Origin: Candidatus Tachikawaea gelatinosa | Lineage (GTDB): Bacteria > Pseudomonadota > Gammaproteobacteria > Enterobacterales > Enterobacteriaceae | Length of the DNA: 64,000 nucleotides | NCBI RefSeq assembly: GCF_000828815.1 | Contig: NZ_AP014521.1 | Location: 590,001 to 654,000 of the forward strand | Direction of reading: 5' to 3' | Made by a program: the position numbers and the translations under genes | In this document: one piece after another, positions 9,154 to 19,159 of the stretch | How the letters are laid out: each line of letters starts with the position of its first letter | Position numbering within the stretch: position 1 is the stretch's first letter | The notes under the pieces: model-generated | The model's database searches: none | Seen by the model: only the letters and a program-made list of their open reading frames with translations | What the model was told of the DNA's origin: nothing

Positions 9154-9978
9154 ATGAGTACATATTTAATTGGCGATATACATGGTTGTTATGATGAACT
9201 TTGTTTGCTATTAGAAAAAGTAAAATTTGATCCTATAAAAGATTCATTATGGTTAACTGGGGATTTAGTGACAAGAGGATTAAAATCTTTACAAGTATTA
9301 CGTTATATAAAATCATTAGGCAATTGTATAAAATTAGTGCTAGGAAACAATGACCTTTATCTTATTGCTATTTATGCAGGAATTTATAATTGTAAACCTA
9401 AAGATTACCTGACAGATTTATTAAAATCAGAAGATATTGATGAACTTGTTAACTGGTTACGAAAACAACCATTTTTACAAATTGATAAAGAAAAAAAAAT
9501 TATCATGTCACACGCTGGTATTGCTCCTCAATGGGATATTGAAAATGCTTTTATTTGTGCTAATGAATTAAGAAAAGTTTTATCTAGTAATAACTATAAA
9601 CTACATCTTCAAATGTTATATGAAAAAAATTCTTGTAGTTATAAAAATTTAATGGGTTTATCCAAACTACGTTTTTCTATTAATGCATTTACTAAAATGC
9701 GTTATTGTTTTTTAGACGGAACATTAGATATGCATTTTAAAGATAAACCATCTAATGCTCCTTTTTATTTAAAACCATGGTTTAATCTTATTAATAAAGA
9801 AATAATAGCGAATTATACGATATTTTTTGGTCATTGGGCATCTTTAGAAGGGAAAGGAACTCCTAATAAAATTATTGGATTAGATACTGGATGTTGTTGG
9901 GGAAAATATCTAACTTTGTTTTTTTGGGAAAAAAACAAATTTTTTAAACAAAATTCAAAAATGTTTGTTATGAAATAA
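9154..9978 (+). CDS. apaH: Bis(5'-nucleosyl)-tetraphosphatase (symmetrical) ApaH
   Basis: 274 residues (E. coli about 280). It hydrolyses diadenosine tetraphosphate to two ADP and can remove Np4 caps from RNA. The metallophosphoesterase signature is complete: IGDIHGCYDE at residue 6, LTGDLVTRG near 33, LVLGNNDLY near 63, MSHAGIAPQWD near 119, and IFFGHWASLEG near 227. It follows ksgA after 88 bp containing a perfect hairpin. In E. coli the order is ksgA-apaG-apaH, so only apaG was lost. Downstream folA converges on it. Confidence 0.95.
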   Translation: MSTYLIGDIHGCYDELCLLLEKVKFDPIKDSLWLTGDLVTRGLKSLQVLRYIKSLGNCIKLVLGNNDLYLIAIYAGIYNCKPKDYLTDLLKSEDIDELVNWLRKQPFLQIDKEKKIIMSHAGIAPQWDIENAFICANELRKVLSSNNYKLHLQMLYEKNSCSYKNLMGLSKLRFSINAFTKMRYCFLDGTLDMHFKDKPSNAPFYLKPWFNLINKEIIANYTIFFGHWASLEGKGTPNKIIGLDTGCCWGKYLTLFFWEKNKFFKQNSKMFVMK

Positions 9979-10003
9979 AAGAATCGTTATAACTATGAAT
10001 AAA

Positions 10004-10483
10004 TTAACGATCTAAAATTTCAAAATAATAATTTATATTTTTATTCTTAAAATTAGAACATAATTTTCTAAAAGTTACTTTCCAATTTTTACTATTATAT
10101 ATAGGAAAATAAGTATCACCGAATGTTTCAAAATTAATATGAGTTAAATATAAGCGATTTGCATATCTTAACATTTGATCATAAATTAATCCTCCTCCAA
10201 TAACTATTGCTTCTTCTTCATGTTTTACTAATGTAATAGCTTCTTCAATAGATTTTACCCAAATAACTTCATTAAAATTTATTAGTTTTTTTCGACTAAC
10301 CACAATATTTATACGATTTTTTAATGGATAACCAATAGATTCAAAAGTTAATCTACCCATGATGATAGGTTTATTTATTGTGTTACGTTTAAACCATAAT
10401 AAATCCTCTGGTATGTACCAAGGTATTGTATTATGTATACCAATAATATAATTTTTTGTTAAAGCAGCAATTAAACTTATCAT
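10004..10483 (-). CDS. folA: Dihydrofolate reductase FolA
   Basis: 159 residues, the same length as E. coli DHFR. It reduces dihydrofolate to tetrahydrofolate with NADPH. The substrate-binding acid is Asp27 in WYIPEDLLWF. Other landmarks are NKPIIMGRLTFESIG (NADPH site), AIVIGGGLIYDQML and YLTHINFETFGDTYFP. The start MISLIAAL matches E. coli exactly. It converges on apaH with a 25-bp gap. No drug-resistance pattern can be inferred. Confidence 0.97.
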   Translation of the reverse strand: MISLIAALTKNYIIGIHNTIPWYIPEDLLWFKRNTINKPIIMGRLTFESIGYPLKNRINIVVSRKKLINFNEVIWVKSIEEAITLVKHEEEAIVIGGGLIYDQMLRYANRLYLTHINFETFGDTYFPIYNSKNWKVTFRKLCSNFKNKNINYYFEILDR

Positions 10484-10705
10484 TAGTTAATCCTTTATAA
10501 AAATATAAATATATTTTATAAAAAATATTTAAATTATTTTTAATAAATTTATTAGAAAAAATATTTTATATGAAATATAGCTTATAAAAAAATAAAAAAA
10601 ATATTTTATACTAGATTTATATAGTATTTTAATATCTTTTAAAAAAAGTTATATGTCTTATATTAAAATAAATTTTTATTAATAAAGTTTAGGAAAAAAA
10701 CAAAT

Positions 10706-13117
10706 ATGAAAGTAGTAAAAATTGATGAAAATTTACTAAAAACCGCAGAAAAAATTATTTTTTTAGTTCATCTTTTAGAAAAAAAATCTCAAAAAGAACA
10801 AATAGCAGGAATAATTTCAGCACCACATGTAATTTTTATAAAAATATTTATGCTTATTAAAAATAGTATTAATGGAATAAATATTGATAATGATTTGAAA
10901 AAATTAAAAAATAATTTTATTTTAATATCAAAAAAAATATCAAAAGTTCAAAATAATTTTAATTTAAATAATATAAAAAAAAAATTAGATTTAGATTTTT
11001 TGTTTATACAAAAAGTACTAAAAATAGTAAATGTATTAAGATACTGTCCAGATAAAATTTACGTTTTTATTTTATCTAGAGGGGAAAAAATTTACACTAA
11101 CATTATAGAATTATTATTACAAGCTAGAAACAATGAGTTTGTTGTTATTAATCCCATAAAAAAAATATTAGGAATAGGCAATTATTTTGAATCTACTGCA
11201 GATATCTATGAATCGAAAAAAAGAATAAAAAATTTTTTTATAAATAAAAAAATAATATTAATGACAGGAAAAATCGCAGGTAACGAAAAAGGAGAATTAG
11301 TTTTATTAGGAAGAAACGGTTCTGATTATTCAGCAGCTATTTTAGCAAGTTGTTTAAATTGTGGTTACTTAGAAAATTGGACTAACTCTAATAAGTTTAT
11401 AAAAAAAATGATTAAAAGAAGTAAAAATGTATATAATTCAATTTTCATTAGTTATGAAGAAGCAATGGAATTATCATTCTTTTATTCAAAAGTTTTTCAT
11501 CCTAGAATAATTTCTTTAATTCATCAATTTAATATTTATTATTCTATAAAAAATATTAAATTTTCTAAAAATTTTTCAATTTATATTGGAAAATTTTTAA
11601 TTAAAGAAAAATGCTCTTATTATAAAATAGTTCATTTAAATGAAATGATCATATTTCATATTCAACATAAAGAAAATGAGATGTTTATTTCAAAAATGTT
11701 AAAAAAAATCTCTAGTTTGGGTATTTCTGTTATTTTAATAAGTCAATCTTTTATTAAAAAAACGATTACTTTTTCTATCTCTCATAACGAACAAAAACGA
11801 ATTTTTAATCTTTTTAAAAATCTATTTTCTAAACTATTAAAAAATGAATATTTTAAAATTATTAAAACTATTAATAATGTATCTATTATCACTTTTATAG
11901 AACAATCACAAAAATTATTTAATATTTGTACAAAAATTTTTTCTCATCAATTTCCAATTACTACAAATAACTGTTCAAAATATTCAATATCATTATTATC
12001 TAATAACACTAATTTACAAAAAATACATTTTTCAATACAACAAACATTAACTTTAAAAAAAAAAAATATTGACATATTTCTTATAGGTATTGGTTCAATT
12101 GGTAAATCTTTTTTAGAAAAATTATTTTTTCAAAAAAAACGTCTGCAAAAAAAAAATATTTTTTTAAACGTTTTAGGTGTTTCAAATACAAAAGGATTTT
12201 ATATTAATTTAAAGGGTATTGTATTAAAAAATTTAGAAAATTTTCTACAATCTTCCAAGAAAAAATTTAATTTCAATAAATTAATTAAATTATCTAATAA
12301 AAATTTTTTTTCAAACCCAACTATTATTGATTGTACATCAAGCCAAATTATTGCTAATCAATATATTGATTTTCTAACTAACGGTTTTCATGTTATTACT
12401 GCAAATAAAAAAGCAAATTCTAGTTTTTTAAAAAACTATCAAAATATTAGACATGCTGCAAAAAATTATAATACTAAATTTTTTTATGAAACTAACGTAG
12501 GTGCTGGACTACCTGTTATTGAAAACATACAAAAATTAATGGATACAGGAGATAAATTAATAAAATTTTCTGGTATTTTATCTGGATCTCTTTCTTTTAT
12601 TTTTGGTAAATTAGATGAAGGAATTTCTTTTTCTCAGGCTACAAAATTAGCAAAAAAATTAGGGTTCACTGAACCTCATCCTCGTGATGATCTTTCTGGA
12701 ATTGACGTTGCTAGAAAATTATTAATTCTTGCTAGGGAAGTAGGATATTTTATAGAAATGGAAGATATATTTATTGAGCCAATTATAACAAAAAAACTTA
12801 TGCAAGTTAGTAACGTTGAGTTATTTATGCAAGAAATATCAATTATGGATTCTATTTTTCATAAAAAAAGTATACAAGCACATTTAGAAAAAAAAGTGTT
12901 ACGATTAGTTGGAACAATTGGAAAATATGGTAAATGTAAAGTAGAAATTATTGCAGTAGATTCTAATCATCCATTTTTTAAGATAAAAAATGGAGAAAAT
13001 TCTTTGGCTTTTTACACTAAATATTATACACCTAATCCATTACTATTAACTGGATATGGGGCAGGAAATAATGTTACATCTGCAGGAATATTTTCAGATT
13101 TATTACGAATTCTATAA
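10706..13117 (+). CDS. thrA: ThrA: homoserine dehydrogenase half intact, aspartokinase half lacking key active-site motifs
   Basis: 803 residues (E. coli 820). The E. coli enzyme has an aspartokinase domain, two ACT domains and a homoserine dehydrogenase domain. Here the dehydrogenase half (about 450-803) is well conserved: nucleotide fold LIGIGSIGKSF, TANKKANSS, TNVGAGLPVIEN, SGSLSFIFGKLDEG, HPRDDLSGIDVARK. The kinase half is not. The N-terminal KFGGTSVANAERF is KIDENLLKTAEKI, and the TDVDGVYTCDPR region reads TNSNKFIKKMIK. SRGEK, LGRNGSDYSAA and a Lys in FYSKVFHP remain. The second ACT domain lacks the AQGSSERSIS motif. An A12 tract at 12055-12066 lies in the linker. I infer loss of aspartokinase activity and probably of threonine feedback. 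No thrL-like leader is seen. First gene of thrABC. Confidence 0.93.
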   Translation: MKVVKIDENLLKTAEKIIFLVHLLEKKSQKEQIAGIISAPHVIFIKIFMLIKNSINGINIDNDLKKLKNNFILISKKISKVQNNFNLNNIKKKLDLDFLFIQKVLKIVNVLRYCPDKIYVFILSRGEKIYTNIIELLLQARNNEFVVINPIKKILGIGNYFESTADIYESKKRIKNFFINKKIILMTGKIAGNEKGELVLLGRNGSDYSAAILASCLNCGYLENWTNSNKFIKKMIKRSKNVYNSIFISYEEAMELSFFYSKVFHPRIISLIHQFNIYYSIKNIKFSKNFSIYIGKFLIKEKCSYYKIVHLNEMIIFHIQHKENEMFISKMLKKISSLGISVILISQSFIKKTITFSISHNEQKRIFNLFKNLFSKLLKNEYFKIIKTINNVSIITFIEQSQKLFNICTKIFSHQFPITTNNCSKYSISLLSNNTNLQKIHFSIQQTLTLKKKNIDIFLIGIGSIGKSFLEKLFFQKKRLQKKNIFLNVLGVSNTKGFYINLKGIVLKNLENFLQSSKKKFNFNKLIKLSNKNFFSNPTIIDCTSSQIIANQYIDFLTNGFHVITANKKANSSFLKNYQNIRHAAKNYNTKFFYETNVGAGLPVIENIQKLMDTGDKLIKFSGILSGSLSFIFGKLDEGISFSQATKLAKKLGFTEPHPRDDLSGIDVARKLLILAREVGYFIEMEDIFIEPIITKKLMQVSNVELFMQEISIMDSIFHKKSIQAHLEKKVLRLVGTIGKYGKCKVEIIAVDSNHPFFKIKNGENSLAFYTKYYTPNPLLLTGYGAGNNVTSAGIFSDLLRIL

Positions 13118-13137
13118 TACTTAAGAGAATAATAATT

Positions 13138-14067
13138 ATGATAAAAATCTATGCACCAGCTTCTATAGGCAATATAAACGTGGGTTTTGACGTATTAGGA
13201 ATGGCAATTTCTCCAGTAGATGGAAGTCTTTTAGGAGATTTTGTTACCGTAAAATCAGCTAATTCTTTTTCGTTAAAAATCAAAGGTAAGTTCGCTAATG
13301 AATTACCATTAGAATTAAATAAAAATATTGTTTGGAATTGTTGGAAAAATTTTTGTAATTTTATTCAAAGAAATATTGATATAGAAATTATTTTAGAAAA
13401 AAATATACCTATTAGTTCTGGACTTGGATCAAGCGCGTGTTCTACAGTGGCTACATTATTAGCAATTAATATTTTTTTAAAAAATCCATTAAATTATCAA
13501 GAATTATTGATTATGATGGGAAAAATAGAAGGAGAAATTGCTGGTAGTATACATTACGATAACGTTGCTCCTTGTCTTTTCGGTGGATTACAAATTATCC
13601 TAAATCAAGAAAAAAATATTACTCAAAAAATACCAATATTTAAAAACTGGATATGGATTATAGCTTATCCAGGTTATAAACTCTCTACCGCTAAATCCAG
13701 ATCTATTTTACCAAAAAAATATTACAAAGAAACGTGTATAAAACATAGCCGTCTTTTGTCTGGTTTTATTCATGCTTGTCATACAAAACAATGTGATTTA
13801 GCTATAAAACTTATGCAAGATATCATTGCAGAACCTTACCGTATAAAATTATTACCGAAATTTTTTAACATGCGTGAGTCTCTCAAAATAATTGGTGCAT
13901 TATCATCTGGAATATCTGGTTCTGGTCCAAGTGTTTTTGCTATTTGTGATAAACAAGAAATAGCTATAAAAATAGCAGATTGGTTAAAAAAAAATTATTT
14001 GCAAAATAACAAAGGTTTTGTTCATATATGCAAAGTTGATGATTTAGGTGCAAGAAAATTAGGATAG
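13138..14067 (+). CDS. thrB: Homoserine kinase ThrB
   Basis: 309 residues (E. coli 310). It phosphorylates homoserine with ATP, the second-last step to threonine. As a GHMP kinase it shows the phosphate-binding loop PISSGLGSSACST near residue 92, the lead-in YAPASIGNINVGFDVLG, and the C-terminal GALSSGISGSGPSVFA. The HYDNVAPCLFGG motif is present. It follows thrA by 20 bp and is 3 bp before thrC, so the threonine operon is intact in order. Nothing is missing from the active site. Confidence 0.96.
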   Translation: MIKIYAPASIGNINVGFDVLGMAISPVDGSLLGDFVTVKSANSFSLKIKGKFANELPLELNKNIVWNCWKNFCNFIQRNIDIEIILEKNIPISSGLGSSACSTVATLLAINIFLKNPLNYQELLIMMGKIEGEIAGSIHYDNVAPCLFGGLQIILNQEKNITQKIPIFKNWIWIIAYPGYKLSTAKSRSILPKKYYKETCIKHSRLLSGFIHACHTKQCDLAIKLMQDIIAEPYRIKLLPKFFNMRESLKIIGALSSGISGSGPSVFAICDKQEIAIKIADWLKKNYLQNNKGFVHICKVDDLGARKLG

Positions 14068-14070
14068 ATA

Positions 14071-15369
14071 ATGAAATTTTATAATCTTAAAAATAAATAT
14101 GAACGAATGAATTTTATTCAAGCAACAAATATTGGTATTGGCTCAAAACAAGGTTTATTTTTTCCTAAAAAACTTCCTAAGTTTACGAAAAAAGAAATTA
14201 GTTCATTGTTAAAAACAGATTTTATTTATTGTAGTGCAAAAATATTATCACAATATATAGGAAAAGAGATAAGTTTTAAAAAAATTTTTCAATATGTTAA
14301 AAAATCATTTTTTTTTCCTATTCCTTTAAAAAGAGTAGAGAATAACATTTTTTGTTTAGAATTATTTCATGGACCCACTTTGGCATTTAAAGATTTTGGT
14401 GCTCAATTTATGGCGCAAATGATTAATATAAAAAAAAATAATAAAAAATCTACTATAATATTAACTGCAACTTCTGGTGATACAGGAGCAGCAGTTGCTC
14501 ATGCGTTTTATAAAATGAACAATGTTAAAGTTGTTATTTTATATCCAAAAGGTAAAATTAGTTTTATTCAAGAAAAAATATTTTGTACATTAGGAAAAAA
14601 TATATATACAATTTCTATAAATGGTAATTTTGATACATGCCAAAATCTTGTTAAAAGAGCTTTTCAAGATCAAACTTTAAAAAATATTGTAAATATTAAT
14701 TCAGCTAACTCAATAAATGTTAGTAGGTTATTTGCTCAAATTTGTTATTATTTTGAAGCAGTAAAAAAAGTTCCTCAAAAATATCGAAATCAATTAGTTT
14801 TTTCTGTTCCTAGTGGAAATTTTGGTAATTTAACAGCAGGTTATTTAGCTAAATCTCTTGGTTTACCTATTAAAAAATTTATTATTGCTAGTAATATTAA
14901 TGATACCGTTCCAAGATATCTACAAACTGGTATTTGGAATCCAAAGAAAACTATTGAAACACTTTCAAATTCAATGGATATTAATAAACCAAATAACTGG
15001 CCAAGAATTCAAGAACTATTTCGACGAAAAAATTGGAGACTATCTGACATCTCTTATAGTACTTTTTCGGATCAAAAAACTAAACAAGCAATTTTTGAAC
15101 TGAATCGATTAAACTACGTTGCAGATCCACATACAGCTATTGCTTGGATGTCATTAAAGCAACATTTAAAACCAAAAGAAATAGGAATATTTTTAGGAAC
15201 AGCACATCCTGTTAAATTTAATAAACTAGTTGAAAGTTTAATAAAAAAAACGATTCCTATATCAATTGATTTAGAAAAAAAAATAAATTTACCTTTTTTA
15301 TCCATAAATATGGATCCAAATTTTGATGACATTAAAAATTTTTTGATTAATATATCTAACGTAGAATGA
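14071..15369 (+). CDS. thrC: Threonine synthase ThrC
   Basis: 432 residues (E. coli 428). A pyridoxal-phosphate enzyme that converts O-phosphohomoserine to threonine. The PLP lysine lies in LAFKDFGAQFM (near residue 107), with TATSGDTGAAVAHAF as the cofactor phosphate site and VPSGNFGNLTAGYLAK further on. It starts 3 bp after thrB, suggesting translational coupling. Threonine made here feeds isoleucine synthesis and the host. After its stop there is a 254-bp spacer holding the dnaK heat-shock promoter. Confidence 0.96.
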   Translation: MKFYNLKNKYERMNFIQATNIGIGSKQGLFFPKKLPKFTKKEISSLLKTDFIYCSAKILSQYIGKEISFKKIFQYVKKSFFFPIPLKRVENNIFCLELFHGPTLAFKDFGAQFMAQMINIKKNNKKSTIILTATSGDTGAAVAHAFYKMNNVKVVILYPKGKISFIQEKIFCTLGKNIYTISINGNFDTCQNLVKRAFQDQTLKNIVNINSANSINVSRLFAQICYYFEAVKKVPQKYRNQLVFSVPSGNFGNLTAGYLAKSLGLPIKKFIIASNINDTVPRYLQTGIWNPKKTIETLSNSMDINKPNNWPRIQELFRRKNWRLSDISYSTFSDQKTKQAIFELNRLNYVADPHTAIAWMSLKQHLKPKEIGIFLGTAHPVKFNKLVESLIKKTIPISIDLEKKINLPFLSINMDPNFDDIKNFLINISNVE

Positions 15370-15499
15370 AATAGTTAAAATATATTAGTTAATTTTTTTA
15401 AAAAACTTAACGAACATATCAATAAGTGTTAAAAAGCGAACAATTTTAAAATTATATACAGGCAATTTTAAAAAATTATGAATATTTTTTTTTTTAGAC

Positions 15500-15528
15500 C
15501 TTGATGACATCAAAAAGAAGCCCCATTT
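15500..15528 (+). promoter_or_regulatory. Sigma-32 heat-shock promoter of dnaKJ
   Basis: A -35 box CTTGAT (15500-15505) and -10 box CCCCATTT (15521-15528) are separated by 15 bp. The sequence resembles the E. coli dnaK P1 promoter, including TTGATGAC and CCCCATTTA. It lies about 95 bp before the dnaK ATG. Confidence 0.85.
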
Positions 15529-15623
15529 AATCCCTATTCACACATATGACAATCTATAAAAGATAACCATATGAAAATTATTTATTATCCAATTTTAAAA
15601 AAATTTAAATGGGAGACGTTTAG

Positions 15624-17546
15624 ATGGGTAAAATTATTGGTATAGATCTAGGTACAACCAACTCTTGCGTTGCAGTTATGGATGGTAAAAAAGCACGTGT
15701 TCTAGAAAATGCTGAAGGTGATAGAACTACACCTTCAATTATTGCATATACTAAAGACGGCGAAACTCTCGTTGGTCAACCGGCTAAACGTCAAGCTGTA
15801 ACTAATCCTAAAAATACGCTTTTTGCAATTAAGCGATTAATCGGACGTCGTTTTGAAGATGAAGAAGTACAGCGTGACATTAAAATCATGCCTTATAAAA
15901 TTATTAAATCAGATAATGGTGATGCATGGTTAAATATAGATAATCAAAAAATAGCTCCGCCCCAAATTTCTGCAGAAGTTTTAAAAAAAATGAAGAAAAC
16001 TGCTGAAGATTATTTAGGAGAATCAGTTACAGAAGCAGTAATAACAGTACCTGCATATTTTAATGATGCTCAAAGACAAGCAACGAAAGATGCTGGTCGA
16101 ATTGCTGGTCTAGAAGTTAAACGTATCATAAATGAACCCACTGCTGCATCTTTAGCTTATGGTTTAGATAAAAGTAAAGGTAATCAAACAATCGCCGTTT
16201 ACGATTTAGGCGGTGGAACTTTTGATATTTCTATAATAGAAATAGATGATGTAGATGGAGAAAAAACTTTTGAGGTTTTAGCTACTAATGGAGATACACA
16301 TTTAGGTGGAGAAGATTTTGATATACGTTTAATTAATTATTTAGTTTCAGAATTCAAAAAAGATCAAGGAATAAATCTACAAAATGATCCATTGGCTATG
16401 CAACGATTAAAAGAATCAGCAGAAAAAGCAAAAATTGAGTTATCTGCTGCACAGCAAACAGATGTAAATTTACCTTATATTACTGCAGATTCTAGTGGTC
16501 CAAAACATTTAAATATTAAAGTAACACGTGCAAAACTAGAATCATTAGTAGAAGACTTAATATTAAGATCAATCGAACCATTAAAAGTTGCTTTAAAAGA
16601 TTCAAAACTATCTATCAATAATATTAATGATGTTATATTGGTCGGTGGACAAACCCGTATGCCGATGGTTCAAAAAAAGGTTGCTGAATTCTTCGGGAAA
16701 GAACCAAGAAAAGATGTTAACCCTGATGAAGCAGTAGCAGTTGGAGCTGCTGTACAGGGAGGTGTATTAACTGGTGATGTTAAAGATGTATTATTATTAG
16801 ATGTAACACCATTATCTTTAGGAATTGAAACTATGGGTGGTGTAATGACTGCTCTAATCAATAAAAATACAACTATACCTACAAAACATAGTCAAATATT
16901 TTCAACTGCTGAAGATAATCAATCTGCGGTTACTATTCATGTTTTACAAGGTGAACGTAAACGAGCATTAGATAATAAATCATTAGGACAATTTAATCTT
17001 GATGGTATTCAATCAGCTCCTAGAGGAATTCCTCAAATAGAGGTGACTTTTGATATTGATGCTGATGGAATTTTACATGTTTCTGCAAAAGATAAAAATA
17101 GTGGAAAAGAACAAAAAATTACAATTAAAGCATCTTCAGGATTAAAAGAAGAAGAAATCAAAAAAATGGTTCAAGATGCAGAAATTAACGCTGAAGAAGA
17201 TCGTAAATTTGAAGAACTGATACGTACAAAAAATCAAGGTGATCAAATCATTCATAACACTAATAAACAATTAAAAAAAGTTGGTGATCAATTATCTGTT
17301 GATGATAAAAAATCTATTGAGTCTTCATTAGATGCATTAAATTTAGCATTAAAAAGTGAAGATAAAAACGAAATTGAAGACAAAATACAAAAATTATTAC
17401 AAGTATCTGGAAAGTTAATGGAATTAATACAAAAACAAGAAAAAGATAACGCAAATAACAATACAAATACAAAGAATAATTCAGATAAAAAAAATGATGA
17501 CGTTGTAGATGCTGAATTTGAAGAAGTAAAAGATAATAAAAAATAA
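15624..17546 (+). CDS. dnaK: Hsp70 chaperone DnaK
   Basis: 640 residues (E. coli 638). An ATP-driven chaperone that works with DnaJ and GrpE. The actin-like ATPase domain shows [32 protein letters not shown] and [13 protein letters not shown]. The substrate domain shows [16 protein letters not shown], and the acidic tail ends [12 protein letters not shown]. The start has a good Shine-Dalgarno (GGGAGA at 15611-15616). A sigma-32 promoter lies upstream and dnaJ follows after 102 bp with a GC-rich hairpin. Its G+C content is visibly higher than most neighbours, as is common for highly expressed symbiont genes. Confidence 0.98.
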   Translation: MGKIIGIDLGTTNSCVAVMDGKKARVLENAEGDRTTPSIIAYTKDGETLVGQPAKRQAVTNPKNTLFAIKRLIGRRFEDEEVQRDIKIMPYKIIKSDNGDAWLNIDNQKIAPPQISAEVLKKMKKTAEDYLGESVTEAVITVPAYFNDAQRQATKDAGRIAGLEVKRIINEPTAASLAYGLDKSKGNQTIAVYDLGGGTFDISIIEIDDVDGEKTFEVLATNGDTHLGGEDFDIRLINYLVSEFKKDQGINLQNDPLAMQRLKESAEKAKIELSAAQQTDVNLPYITADSSGPKHLNIKVTRAKLESLVEDLILRSIEPLKVALKDSKLSINNINDVILVGGQTRMPMVQKKVAEFFGKEPRKDVNPDEAVAVGAAVQGGVLTGDVKDVLLLDVTPLSLGIETMGGVMTALINKNTTIPTKHSQIFSTAEDNQSAVTIHVLQGERKRALDNKSLGQFNLDGIQSAPRGIPQIEVTFDIDADGILHVSAKDKNSGKEQKITIKASSGLKEEEIKKMVQDAEINAEEDRKFEELIRTKNQGDQIIHNTNKQLKKVGDQLSVDDKKSIESSLDALNLALKSEDKNEIEDKIQKLLQVSGKLMELIQKQEKDNANNNTNTKNNSDKKNDDVVDAEFEEVKDNKK

Positions 17547-17599
17547 CTTCCCTTGACTAGCGAGTGCGGTTTTCTTTGCCGTTATGTTTTTATATTAAA

Positions 17600-17623
17600 A
17601 CACGGGCATCTTTTCGCCCGTGT
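17600..17623 (+). terminator. GC-rich hairpin between dnaK and dnaJ (attenuating or processing stem)
   Basis: ACACGGGC (17600-17607) pairs with GCCCGTGT (17616-17623) around an 8-nt loop. No U-run follows, so partial read-through or RNA processing that sets the DnaK:DnaJ ratio is more likely than full termination. Confidence 0.6.
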
Positions 17624-17648
17624 AGTAATGTTTAAGGGATAAAAAATA

Positions 17649-18773
17649 ATGTCAAAAAAAAATAATTATTATGAAATTTTAAATATTTCTAACGACGCTG
17701 ATGAACGTCAAATTAAAAAAGCTTACAAAAGATTAGCTATGAAATATCATCCTGATAGAAACCCAGATGATAAAAAAGCAGAATCAAAATTTAAAGAAAT
17801 AAAAAAAGCTTATGAAATTCTAATTGATCCAAAAAAACGTGCTGCATATGATCAATATGGAGATTCTGCTTTTGAACAAGGATCTAATAATACTGATAAC
17901 AGCTCTTCTTATTTTAATGATATTTTCGGAGATGTATTTGGTGATATTTTTGGAGGCGGAAAAAAACAGCATAACGAACGGCATGCAGATGTTCAATATA
18001 ATATTGAAATGAGTTTAGAAGAAGCTGTAAAAGGTATTAGTAAAGAAATTAACATAAAATCTATTAAAGAATGTTATGCATGTTATGGTAGTGGATCAAA
18101 AATGGGTAAAAAACCTGAGAATTGTCGAACTTGTCATGGATCAGGGCAAATTCAAATGAGACAAGGATTTTTTACCCTACAACAATCCTGTCCAACATGT
18201 CAAGGAAGAGGATCAATCATAAGAAATCCTTGCAATATTTGTGGTACTCGAGGTTATGTTGATTGTACAAAAAAAATTAATGTTAGGATTCCAGCAGGAG
18301 TTGATACAAATGATCGAATTAGAGTAAATTATGATAAAGGAAAAGGGAAATATGCTGCTTTAATGGGTGATATTTTTGTTCAAATTTTTATAAAAAAACA
18401 TCCTATATTTAATAGAGAAGATAACAATCTTTCTTGTGAAATACCAATTAGCTTTTCAATGGCTGCTTTAGGTGGGGAAATTGAAGTTCCTACACTTGAT
18501 GGCCGTGTAAAATTAAAAATACCTTCAGAAACTCAAACAGGAAAATTATTTCGTATTCGTGGAAAAGGGATTAAATCAATTAGAAAAAGATCTCTTGGTG
18601 ATTTGTTTTGTCGCGTTATTATAGAAACACCTATAAATCTTAATGAAAAACAAAAAAACTTGCTACGTGAACTAAATTATAGTCTTGTAGGACCTACTGG
18701 AGAAAAAAATAGCCCAAAATCTAAACGTTTTTTTGAAAGTGTAAAAAAATTTTTTGATGATTTAACTAATTGA
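17649..18773 (+). CDS. dnaJ: Hsp40 co-chaperone DnaJ
   Basis: 374 residues (E. coli 376). It delivers substrates to DnaK and stimulates its ATPase. The J domain (residues 4-70) has the HPD in [12 protein letters not shown] Gly-rich linker follows ([14 protein letters not shown]). The zinc region has four Cys repeats: [24 protein letters not shown] and CNICGTRG; the last is slightly divergent but keeps both Cys. The C-terminal substrate domain ends normally. Co-transcribed with dnaK, and closed by a bidirectional terminator shared with rpsT. Confidence 0.97.
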   Translation: MSKKNNYYEILNISNDADERQIKKAYKRLAMKYHPDRNPDDKKAESKFKEIKKAYEILIDPKKRAAYDQYGDSAFEQGSNNTDNSSSYFNDIFGDVFGDIFGGGKKQHNERHADVQYNIEMSLEEAVKGISKEINIKSIKECYACYGSGSKMGKKPENCRTCHGSGQIQMRQGFFTLQQSCPTCQGRGSIIRNPCNICGTRGYVDCTKKINVRIPAGVDTNDRIRVNYDKGKGKYAALMGDIFVQIFIKKHPIFNREDNNLSCEIPISFSMAALGGEIEVPTLDGRVKLKIPSETQTGKLFRIRGKGIKSIRKRSLGDLFCRVIIETPINLNEKQKNLLRELNYSLVGPTGEKNSPKSKRFFESVKKFFDDLTN

Positions 18774-18812
18774 TAAAATAAAAGTTCATTAAATAAAAAT
18801 AATAAAATTAAA

Positions 18813-18845
18813 AGAAAACCGATATGTTTAATCATTCGGTTTTCT
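18813..18845. terminator. Bidirectional terminator between dnaJ and rpsT
   Basis: AGAAAACCGA (18813-18822) and TCGGTTTTCT (18836-18845) form a 10-bp perfect stem with a 13-nt loop and A/T-rich flanks on both sides. It lies between two converging genes, so it can end both transcripts. Confidence 0.75.
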
Positions 18846-18859
18846 AATTTTAAATTTTA

Positions 18860-19123
18860 TTAAATAATTTTTTTGATTTTTTTAATTAAATTTGATTTAT
18901 GACGCGCAGCCTTATTTTTACTTATCAATTTTTTAGATGCTTGACGATCAATAATTGGTTGTGTTTGATCAAATTTTTTTTGAGCAATATTTCTATCACC
19001 AGAATCTATTGCCATACATACTTTTTTAATCGAATTGCGTAGCATAGAACGATGACTTACATTTTTTTTACGACGTTTTTCTGAAGTAATTACACGTTTT
19101 TTAGATGATTTAATATTTGCCAA
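18860..19123 (-). CDS. rpsT: 30S ribosomal protein S20
   Basis: 87 residues, as in E. coli. S20 is a primary 16S rRNA-binding protein. It is small and highly basic, starting [21 protein letters not shown], with the family stretch [12 protein letters not shown] and ending [16 protein letters not shown]. It is divergent from ribF, as in E. coli, and converges on dnaJ. The upstream spacer has two AT-only hairpins. Confidence 0.97.
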   Translation of the reverse strand: MANIKSSKKRVITSEKRRKKNVSHRSMLRNSIKKVCMAIDSGDRNIAQKKFDQTQPIIDRQASKKLISKNKAARHKSNLIKKIKKII

Positions 19124-19159
19124 CTTTAAATCCTTATGTTAATTTTTTAAATGTCGATA

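Noticed and set aside
10484-10705. Possible thrL attenuator leader before thrA
   Set aside because: No Thr/Ile codon-rich short frame and no terminator-antiterminator stems are visible.
16670-16861. Frame antisense to dnaK
   Set aside because: Ser/Thr/Pro-rich shadow of the conserved dnaK reading frame, a well-known artefact.
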